64,000 nucleotides of DNA. Source: Catenaria anguillulae PL171. Lineage: Eukaryota > Blastocladiomycota > Blastocladiomycetes > Blastocladiales > Catenariaceae. The position numbers and the translations under genes are program-made. The notes under the pieces were generated by a model, which worked only from the letters and a program-made list of their open reading frames with translations, made no database searches and was not told the DNA's origin. The stretch lies in assembly GCA_002102555.1 (NCBI GenBank), contig MCFL01000056.1, positions 98,330 through 162,329 on the forward strand. Reading direction: 5' to 3'. Each line of letters opens with the position of its first letter. Position 1 is the first letter of the stretch. Shown here in pieces: positions 56,002-64,000 of the stretch.

Positions 56002-58189
56002 TCACATCATCTGGTGACACTGCCTGCAAACAGGATCGTTCCCAACCGCCTCCGACTTTGTTGGAATGTAGTTGCAATGGCGGCAATGAATCTTGCCATT
56101 GCGGCTACACAATACAAGAAACCGCAAAGTCAGTCGCTGGTCCAGATCCCGAGTGTATCTTGCTCCATTCAACGTACTTGTACCGCAACCCACACTGGTT
56201 GCACAAGGTGATATGATCCCTCCAGCCCGTCCGCCACGTGCTCTGCGCCGATTTTGTTGTCCCGCAACTCCCGCACGTCTTTCTTGGACCCGGCGGCAAC
56301 CCATCGTCCATCAACCCATCTGCACCTGCCGCCGCACTGTTGTTACTGCCAGCGGCTTGGCGATGCTGCAATGACGTGGTACGCTTTCTCGGCGCTTTCC
56401 CACCAGCACCCGCAGCAGCGCCACCAAGACGCGGCGACGATGCAGGTGAGGCAGACGCCGACCGGCCAGTGGCCGCCGCCCCGCCAACAAATGCCGGGTG
56501 ATGCGCGTGCGGATAAGGGTACGTCGAGATGCCGGCGGCGTCTGGTTGATACGTGTGCTGCGGGTGCGGGAGAGCGGGCTTTGGCCGCTTGGGCGACGAC
56601 GCAGCCGCTGGGTGCGGGTGATGGGGCCGCTGAGGCGCGCGCGACGCTGGTTGCTGCTGCGGATGCGCGTGGATTGGCATGTCAAGCCCGGCGGGCGAGC
56701 GCGCGCGACGATTGGTTTGCGAGTTGCGGCGCGTCCGGCTGTCGCTCAAGTTGGGCGATGCTGCAGTGCCAGTCAAGTCATCGAGGCGGGCGTGAGTAAA
56801 GCCGGGTGAGGCCGAGCCCGCACGCGGCGAGGTCTGCGTGCCAGTCACGAGGCGCCGAGTCGGGGACACTGACCGAGCGGGTTGGTGGGGAGGCGGTGAG
56901 GCTGAAGCGAATCGGCCAATGGTACCGGGAACATGAGAGCCAGGCGCGTTGTAGTGCTGTTGCGCAGGATGTGCTGGCGGATACTCGATGGGACCAGATG
57001 AATAAGGAGGCTGCGAATCAATCAGCAATGGGGAACCTTCGCGGGATGCATCAATCGACATGGATCCGCTTGGCGTCGACGCTGCCGACTGGGTCATGTC
57101 GGACGACGAGTGCGAATGTTGGACAAAGCGCGCGCGGCTCGCTGATGGATGTTGGTGGTGCTCGAGTTGCTGTTTTTGCATCTGCTGAGTGTGATGCTGC
57201 TGATAGGAAAATTGGACATGTGGTTGGGACACTGACCGGTCGCGACCGCGTGACGGGAACGAGTAGTCCTGTTGTTGACTCTGCAACGACAAGTTCTGCT
57301 GCTGCTGGAACGAAGGCGGTGGTGTCGATGCACGCAGCAATGGTGACGGAATGCGAGGGGACGCGGCACGGCCACTGCCCAGGCGTGGGGACGACTTGGA
57401 TCCAGAGCCGAGCATATTTCCAAAGCTACCAGATCCAATGGCAGATGGTCCGCCAGCAGCAAGCGCAGCCATGGCGGCAGCTGCTGAATGAATCGGCGGC
57501 GACCCTGTCGAGAACCGGCGCGAGAAATTGTTATCATTTCCAACGTGGCTAAATCCGAGCGCCGACGTTCCGATCGCGGGTCCGCCAGGTGCAGACGCAA
57601 CGAGTGATGGACTTGCAGACCCAGAGCCCAAGGATCGAAGCATGGGTCTCGGGGATGGAGATGAAGACGACATGCGCAAGTGATTCGAGTGGCCAAGTTT
57701 CGGGGAAAGCGAGGGCTGCGCCGTTTCGAAAGGGATTTGGAAAACAACCCCGGGCGGGCCAATGTTTGGATGAGCCGGAGATGGAGCGCGTGTTGGAATC
57801 GATTTGCGGCGTGTTCTCTTTGGTGTCAGAGCAGGGTCACCGTACGATCCGGACGGGAGCATGTTGGCGTGGCCACCACTTTGGCTTGTAGAAGACTCGT
57901 ATCCGGACGCGGATCCGCCAGAAAGCGGCGGGGAAGTCGGAGGAGGACTGAGTGAGGCTGATGGCTCAGCCTTGATCCGTGACTCCAAGCTGCCAGGTGC
58001 TGGAACCGATGATGGTGACATGATGTTGGGTGACGCTGGAGATCGCGGCGAGCGTGTAGCGTGGGAATTCGTCCCAGGTGAAGCGTCAGTGACAGATAGC
58101 GTGGGGACAGTGGCACTGATGGCTTGGATGGGCATGTGCGGCGCAGGCGAGTGGCCACCCGAAGACGGCGAAGGCGCAGACAACGCCAT
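56002..58189 (-). CDS. GATA-type zinc-finger transcription factor with extra CxxC finger
   Basis: Two exons (58189-56178 and 56104-56002), 704 aa from the ATG at 58189; a TTG frame runs further up and a 5' exon is possible. Residues 1-610 are Ser/Pro/Gln-rich and disordered. The GATA finger reads CGSCGTTKSAQ, STWRTGW, then LCNQCGLRYN, spacing C-x2-C-x20-C-x2-C, longer than the usual 17 or 18. The intron (56105-56177, GTACGT to GTAG, GACTGAC branch) splits the finger's basic tail. Exon 2 encodes NRNGKIHCRHCNYIPTKSEA, then a second cysteine pair (VCRQC), a possible second zinc-binding unit at the extreme C-terminus, ending HQMM. Without the splice the protein would stop at AVSCIV and lose this finger. 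DNA target (GATA) is inferred from the family. Confidence 0.9.
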
Positions 58190-59131
58190 ATGCGGTGAGA
58201 AATGCGTCCGATATCCAGTTGGCAAACCGATCTACTTGAGCGAGCCTGGCAGTGCGGAGGGTTTCGATCTTTGACCGAGTGGCGTTAGATGGTCAAGAGC
58301 TGGATCACTGGCCACAAGAGAGGATCAACAGCGAATGGCAGAGGCGGGATGGTATGGGGAAAGTCGAAGGCAACCCCCGCCAAGGATGGAGGTGCAGGTG
58401 GAAGATCTCTATTACGTTATGCCCGTGTGGCGCACTTTCACTTTGGGTTGGGTGGCGACGCGGACTGGCGATGCCTTGAGCGAGGGCGACAAGGGCGCAG
58501 GGAAAGATTCGTCGATGGTCGGCAATGAAACGACGGATCGGGGCAGAGGATGGGCGCCAATACTTTGCATGAGCTGACGGTGACGATGGCTGCAGTGTCT
58601 GCAGTCGAGAAATGCGTGCATTCTCGCTAAACTAGAGCGAGAGACATGGAAACGAACAAGACATCGGCAACGATCATGCACACCACACCACAACGTTCGG
58701 ACACGATCGAGCGCTGGGCTCATCTCTCCTCTCAGCCAAGCTTGAACAATGTACAGTACAGATGAGAAATGCGGTCAGGAATATGGGCTCATCGTCAAAC
58801 AGACAATGAAGGTACAACATTTCATCGCTTTCTTTGCCTCCAATACCCACATTGAGCGGCTGGAACAGTGATCCGTTGATGCATCTTGGAGCGCTGGATT
58901 TGCTTTCATGGACCATGAGCCACACCGTCAGCCAGCCGTGACGACGAGAGTCGATATCTTGGATCACGACCAAAGGCAGAGACCAACGAGCAAAAAAAAA
59001 CAACAGTGCACTGTACAATGACAAGGCAACCACAGCACGTATGATACAACAACTTGAATGCGCATAAAGTAATCCAGAAAAGCAACATGGAACTTGCTGT
59101 CCAAGGACCAATCACCTCCGCTAGCTATCGC
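58190..59131. other. Upstream region of GATA gene, no other gene seen
   Basis: It should contain the GATA gene's 5' untranslated sequence and promoter, and the 3' end of the next minus-strand gene. No protein-like frame is supported. Confidence 0.5.
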
Positions 59132-59638
59132 TCACCCACCAATGTGCTTCTCAATGCAATCCCTCGCTTCTTGCCTCAAAACGCCAATGTACCGATACTG
59201 CGTATACAGCAAGACACTATTCACAACAAAGACGCCCAAGGCAACCGCATCCAACGCGCCCGTCCACTTTCCAACATGGGTCGAAAGATACAAGAGCACA
59301 AACGTGGCAAACAGGGCCACATGGATCCAGACCGAGATGGTGTACCCGAGCGTGTATCTGCGCGCCGCGCATACGCTCGTGGTCAGGACAATGATGGCGA
59401 TGGCACCCAGGGCAAGGTATAGGGGAATAAATTGGGCACTGTAGCGCGGGTCCATGAAGAGCCCGAGCAGGATAATGAACAGGAAGAGGATCGCCGTGTA
59501 CATGCCCAAGATGAAGAAGACGCTTGTGCGGAGGGCGACGCAGTGGCATCGGCGGTGGGGCGAACAGGATTGGGAGGAGACTGAGTGGTCGGCATGGCTC
59601 TGGGCCTGATTTGGGTTACTGTTACCGTTGGGAGGCAT
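59132..59638 (-). CDS. Small four-TM membrane protein, unknown
   Basis: 168 aa, one exon. A polar 35-residue start is followed by four hydrophobic segments: VFFILGMYTAILFLFIILLG, FIPLYLALGAIAIIVLTTSV, YTISVWIHVALFATFVLLYL and AVALGVFVVNSVLLYTQYRY, then a short charged end (VLRQEARDCIEKHIGG). Short loops and a four-helix layout resemble tetraspan or MARVEL-like proteins, but no signature motif is visible. Confidence 0.72.
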   Translation of the reverse strand: MPPNGNSNPNQAQSHADHSVSSQSCSPHRRCHCVALRTSVFFILGMYTAILFLFIILLGLFMDPRYSAQFIPLYLALGAIAIIVLTTSVCAARRYTLGYTISVWIHVALFATFVLLYLSTHVGKWTGALDAVALGVFVVNSVLLYTQYRYIGVLRQEARDCIEKHIGG

Positions 59639-60180
59639 TCTCGCAGCCTGAAGACAGGGTTGGTTGATGGGTGGCGTTCTTGCACTTGCGGGTTTGAGGG
59701 GATGAGCTACTTGGTGGGGTATTGGTATTGGTGTTGGTTGTGGCAGAAGGCCTCGGCGAAGCGGGTTGGCAAGGTTGCCGTTTCACTGGGTCATGTCGTG
59801 GGTATGGTATAAATACGTATACATTGTCTCGAGTGTGAAATATTCAAATTGCGGTGTCATGTATATCGAACTGGCCAGAAGGTGAGAGATGTTGTCGAGA
59901 GCAGTTCTGGAACAAACCATTGAAGGTGTGGAAGAAACTCAATCGGTGAGCACCAGACACCGTCGATCCAAACGAGCGCAAAGTGCAGGGACGCGTCAAC
60001 GTGACTCACAATACCGGTCGCCCGCAAGAAAGGCAGCGGCGCCGCGACAGCCAATAGGCGCGAGGCAGGGCGCGAGGGCCACAAGGGCGACGGCGCGGGT
60101 GGACTCGGGCCAGCTTGACCTGGAATGGAAAACCTTATGGGCGGGGATCATGTTGACGATGGAAACGGGGAGAGTAATTG

Positions 60181-60187
60181 TATAAAG
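60181..60187 (+). promoter_or_regulatory. TATA box upstream of the protoglobin locus
   Basis: TATAAAG, 115 nt before the ATG at 60296. This spacing suggests that transcription serves the small upstream frame first. Confidence 0.5.
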
Positions 60188-60295
60188 AGCGACCTTAGCT
60201 CCCACACTCACTTGGACATTGGCTCAACATAGCTCGATGTCATTCCACAAGTCCACTTGCCTCTCGACCTCGTTTAACTGCAAACCTCGACCGCC

Positions 60296-60538
60296 ATGCT
60301 TTCCACCGACTCCGCCGCCGAACCCACGGCCGCACCGCCTGCGTGCCCGTTCGCCGCCATGTCCAAGGGCATGACCGCAGAGGAGCTCCGCAAGGCTTAT
60401 CCAGACCTTGCCCATCTTGCTGACACTTACCATGGCCCCGCCGCCGCGACACAAGAAGTTGCAGCGGCCGTTGCCGACTCGGGCTCGGCTCTCAACGATT
60501 CTGAAGCTTCCACGGCCGATCCGATGACTGTAAACTAG
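60296..60538 (+). CDS. 80-aa frame with Cys-Pro motif, upstream of protoglobin
   Basis: MLSTDSAAEPTAAPPACPFA, then AMSKGMTAEELRKAYPDLAH and an Ala/Ser-rich end. CPF resembles a heme regulatory (Cys-Pro) motif. It stops 5 nt before the protoglobin ATG at 60546, in another frame. A TATA box lies 115 nt upstream. It may be a separate small protein, an upstream frame on the same transcript, or the true N-terminus of the protoglobin joined by a splice or indel I could not resolve. GTAAAC at 60530 is a possible donor, but no acceptor fits its phase. Confidence 0.5.
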   Translation: MLSTDSAAEPTAAPPACPFAAMSKGMTAEELRKAYPDLAHLADTYHGPAAATQEVAAAVADSGSALNDSEASTADPMTVN

Positions 60539-60545
60539 CTCCTCG

Positions 60546-61750
60546 ATGGACGACGAAGCACACGCATCATCCCCCTCCGACAACGACCATGACAACCATG
60601 GCCATGATGACCGCCATTCCACAGTCAGCTCGATGCTTCCCGAAACACCACCCCCGAAAAAGACCCGGTTGCCGTCGCCCGTGCGCCAGCAGCTGCAAGA
60701 GCAAGAGCTGCAACGACGCGCATCACTCCAAAACCTCAAGCGCGCGTCGACCGGACCCCCGTCTCCGTCTGGCGGCGTTCACTTTGGCAAGGCCACCGTG
60801 ATTCCCTCAGACAAATCAAAGACCCGGGCGTCAGGTGGCGGTGCAGGCATGAAGCACGTGGAGCGCACAAAGCTCTACACCGACATCAACTACCGGTTTG
60901 CCTATTTGTCCGAGTTTATCGACTTTACAGACGAGGACAAGGCCGTCATTGTAGCGTCGGCGCCCATGTTGGCAGATCAGATTCCTGCCGTGGTCGAGGC
61001 CGTCTACGCGAAACTGCTCTCCTTTGACGTCGTTGCAGAGTCGTTCTTGCATCGCATGACAAACTATTCGGGCGAGGTGATTCGGGACCTGTCGCAGTTG
61101 ACCACCAATTCGTATGTCACCCAATTCTTTCTGATTTCCGAGGGTTTCCAAACGGAGCTAACTCGACGTTTACATCATTTTCAGTGAGCAAATCAAGTTC
61201 CGCCAAGCCATGCTGAAAAAGTACCTTACGTGCCTAATGATTGGTGTGAACGACGGAACCACCTTGCTTCAATACATGGACTGGGTCGCACTGGTACGCT
61301 CGCTTTCGCCTTTCGCCAATGCAAATTGATTCCCCAGTGCAATGTCTTTACTCAAGTCGCGATCGTGTCTCTCAACAGATCCACACCAAAAACAACTCAA
61401 AGCATTCGTCCATCAACGTCGAATACATCCACCTCAACGCCATGCTGTCGTTCCTCAACTCGGCCATGATTGACTGCATCTACGCGCTCAACCTGCCGCG
61501 CGACCGCGAGCGCAAGACGCTCAAGGCGTTTAGCAAACTCTTCTTTATTCAAAACGATCTTATGGCCCTCTACTACACGTCGGATGGGCTCGACATTCCC
61601 GATCACATGGCCAACAGGCACCATGTTGTCAAGACCGAGGCAGCAAAGGATCCCGTCGTGGCAAAGAAGAAGGCGTTGGAGTTGGTTGCGTCCGGAACAG
61701 CAGCCGTGTGTGCGGGCGTGTTGCTTGGGTGGATGATGGCGAAAAAGTAG
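60546..61750 (+). CDS. Protoglobin (globin-sensor) domain protein with C-terminal anchor
   Basis: Three exons (60546-61111, 61185-61293, 61379-61750), 348 aa in frame. A disordered, His/Asp-rich start; a KKTR basic patch. The protoglobin fold starts YTDINYRFAYLSEFIDFTDE, then LADQIPAVVEAVYAKLLSFD, GEVIRDLSQLTTNS, FRQAMLKKYLTCLMIGVNDG, and INVEYIHLNAMLSFLNSAMI, where a His in the last block is a candidate proximal heme ligand. A final helix (SGTAAVCAGVLLGWMMAKK) looks like a tail anchor. Protoglobins bind heme and O2, CO or NO. Fungal forms without an output domain are known as a group but poorly studied; membrane placement and gas sensing are inference. Confidence 0.87.
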
Positions 61751-62152
61751 GTGCACATACCTCTGGCTGGTTTGAAGACTTGTGTAGAACATGACATGTT
61801 ATTTACCCAAAGAGGGCACGAGGACGAGAGTGTCTGTCTGTTGCATTTTTGTGTCTTTCTTCCCCATTTTTCTATTTGTACACGTAGCCTTTACGTCCAA
61901 TCTGCTGTTTGCATAATCACTGTGACAGCTCAAGAGACCGTGACACGGACGGTGCCTCGATGAATGATTACTGTTGCGAAAGGAAACTAGAGTCGGCCAG
62001 CGTCAAGCAAGACAAAAAAAGACAGATCGTGTGCTAGCGAGCACTTCAGATTCTATCATTCCCATCAGCTTTACTATGTACAAAACACAAAAACAAGACA
62101 AAGAAGAGCATAGCATGGCATCATCCAAACACCGAACAACCAACCTTGACAC
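61751..62152. other. Short gap between convergent protoglobin and C2/YPP genes
   Basis: The two genes converge here. It holds their 3' ends and nothing else I can support. Confidence 0.5.
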
Positions 62153-64000
62153 TCAACCCGGCGGATAATACCCACCGCCTGCATATCCAGAGTTTGCCGG
62201 CGGCGGATACACACCGCCTGCAGCCCCCGCCATGCCCCCGCCCGCCGGTGGCGGATACGCGACCGATCCAGTTCCTTGGCCATACATGTACTGCTGGTGC
62301 TGCTGGGGTGGGGGATACACAGACGAGGCAGCCGGTGGTGGATACACACCCGACTGCGGCGGTGGGTACACGCTAGGATGCGCGGGCGGGTACACGCCCG
62401 GGTTTTGTGGCGGATACACGCCGCTACTGCTGCTGCCGCCCGTGGTCGGGTACGGATTGGCCGGCGGATACGGCGACGTGGGCATGGGCGGGTAAGGGGA
62501 GATGGGAGGGTATGACGACGCGGATCCTGCGGGTGAGTATGGCGATGTGGGTCGGAGCGGGCCAGGGGACGTGGACGTGGACGTGGACGTGGATGTGGAC
62601 GGAGGGTATGCGCCGGCTGCCGGAGGGTAGACGGATGACGATGGCACGGCGGGACGGGCGGGTACACGGACGACGGGGCCGGTGGTGGGTACGGCGAGGT
62701 GGCAGAGTTTTGCGTGGCGTAAAATGGAGGAGGGTACACCGAGGATGGACTGTAGTTTGCAGGGGGGCAGGCGGGTATGCGCCGCTTGCGCCAACGGTGG
62801 GTGATGGGTACCCGTGGCTGCCCACACTGTTACCAGTACCATGCGACGACACGTTTGTTGGTGGGTAAACACCGCTGGACGGGCGCGGCCGTAGGCGGCG
62901 GCAACGGGTGCAGGAGATCCCGAGCCAGAGTACTGATGGGGAATAGACGGTGGATAGACGCCTGGGTACACTTCTGAAGAGCCCGTCGTGTTCATGCTGA
63001 TTGGCCGCGGGCCAGAGTTGGAAAGTGGGCGATTATGTGAACCAGATTGCTCGGAGGATAGGCTGGAGGGTAAATGTCGGTGGGCGGCATGGGCGGTGCG
63101 GACGGCACAAGCGACGAGACGGATGAGGAAAGCGGCGAAATGGGCATTTGCGGCAGTTCCTTGGGTGGGAGTGGCGGGCCAGAGAGCGTCGCCAGCGTCG
63201 ACATGACTGGATTGCCGCCCGATGCGTCCTGAATGTCGTGAAATACGCCCTTGTCTGTGTGGACGCCAGAGGGAAGTTGGCCAAAGGTGGGTGCATTCTT
63301 GATGTGGACCGTGCCCTCAATGTGTCCGATCGTCGACCCGGGCCCGCCTTCACCAGTCGGGTGAACCGGAATACGGAATCGATTCAGTTTGGATGAGTGT
63401 AGACTGGAAACAGGCAAATTGCCGATGGCAACGCGGCCAAGGATCTTGACATGACTTGAAATGTAAACGATCCAGTCTTGTACGTCTGTCAAAGAGCATT
63501 GGAGAGGTCAGAAAGAGTCCCTAGAGCTGAGATTGGAACCCTCCTCTCGGAAGCGTACGTGAAACTTTGTGTTGAACACGAGCAATGGTGTATCATGCCA
63601 GGTGGGCGGTGCCATTCCATTGGTATTGGCAGCTGGGGTCCGAATGATGGCCTCGCGGTCGGCAGCGAAAAAGATTTCGAGATTTGGCTCGCGCACATGG
63701 GCGGCGTTCATTGTGAGGACGAGATCCGAAAAGGCCACCGTGATATCATTCCACAGATCCATTTCGAGCGTGAAATAGATCTTGCCGGCCGGGTTGCGGT
63801 GTTGCTGTTGATTGATCGAGGAAGAAATGAGATGGTTAGATGAAAAAGCCAATGAAATATAAACGGGGAAGGGAACGTACGTCACGCAAAACCAGTTGAT
63901 GTTGAGTCCCGTGTGCAATGTCATGCAAACTGACCTGCGCTCCGCCAATGAAATCGGCCCGTTTTGAAGCGATCATGATCATACACTTCAATCTCAAACT
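62153..64000 (-). CDS. C2-domain protein with Pro/Tyr-rich YPP repeat tail (5' end off window)
   Basis: The gene enters from the right edge. A first C2 domain: FEIEVYDHDRF, then DFIGGAQVSLHDIA, intron, NPAGKIYFTLEMDLW. A second beta-rich block follows (WIVYISSHVKILGRVAIGNL; HIEGTVHIKNAPTFGQ). The tail (to 62153) has more than a dozen YPP motifs (VYPPPQSG; YPPPAASSVYPPP; ending GGGYYPPG) and a Ser-Thr hexanucleotide repeat at 62575-62610. YPP tails bind WW or calcium-linked partners and occur in annexin- or C2-type proteins. The frame slips at 63962-63965, where one A of an AAAA run (minus strand) appears surplus, and again around 62990-63030 and 62690-62870. Membrane-associated role is inference. 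Confidence 0.8.

Noticed and set aside
55379-56086. Minus-strand frame rich in Phe/Ser/Leu downstream of the GATA gene
   Set aside because: It reads through the GATA stop region in another frame and its composition follows from pyrimidine tracts.

Overview
This is nuclear DNA of a flagellated eukaryote, most likely a zoosporic fungus; Blastocladiomycota-like or chytrid-like is my inference. The evidence is threefold. Genes are compact, with short introns (mostly 67-93 nt), GTANGT donors and CTGAC-type branch sites. The gene set is fungal-looking: a GATA factor, a tyrosinase and a type II pantothenate kinase. It also carries motile-cilium genes: a radial spoke head 4/6 protein and the ciliary lipid-cargo chaperone UNC119. 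Nothing is operonic, and I see no rRNA, convincing tRNA, CRISPR array or intact transposon. Layout: 0.2-4.7 kb holds a divergent pair of meiotic recombination genes, RAD54B/RDH54 (-) and a ZIP3/RNF212-type RING protein (+). 4.9-6.7 kb is a Gln-rich coiled-coil protein. 7.7-9.6 kb is a secreted or membrane-tethered tyrosinase. 10.7-11.6 kb is an unclassified protein, possibly RhoGAP-like, and 11.8-12.6 kb a small C2-domain protein. 13.5-20.4 kb is a large ZNFX1-type helicase (CCCH fingers, UPF1-like helicase, NFX1 fingers, RZ finger), broken by many single-base frameshifts. 20.6-21.3 kb is UNC119, and 22.2-25.5 kb holds two tandem seven-TM receptor genes. 25.6-26.6 kb is an unrecognised gene and 27.8-29.5 kb a pantothenate kinase. 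31-36.5 kb is an accessory-looking island. It carries three small secreted paralogues (SSP1-3) that share a C-terminal helical module I do not recognise, and an AT-richer remnant with a PD-(D/E)XK-like motif resembling giant-virus-type nucleases. From 36.8 kb the window returns to conserved genes: VPS41 (HOPS), radial spoke head 4/6, an SLC35E/TPT transporter, a five-exon 695-aa unknown, an acidic unknown and PURH/ATIC. These are followed by a secreted DUF4215-HYR protein of bacterial flavour, a GATA factor with an extra CxxC finger, a small four-TM protein, a protoglobin with a tail anchor, and a C2 protein with YPP repeats cut by the right edge. Gene models were built by hand from splice signals. 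For tyrosinase, PANK, SSP2, SSP3, VPS41, RSPH4/6, the 695-aa unknown, PURH, GATA and protoglobin the exon lengths sum to multiples of three; tyrosinase needs one extra base. Several genes (ZNFX1, UNC119, the receptors, tyrosinase, both C2 proteins, the DUF4215 protein) contain single-base indels, mostly apparent deletions, at otherwise conserved positions. Unpolished assembly is the simplest explanation, but decay of ZNFX1 cannot be excluded. The best candidate for something undescribed is the SSP1-3 family.
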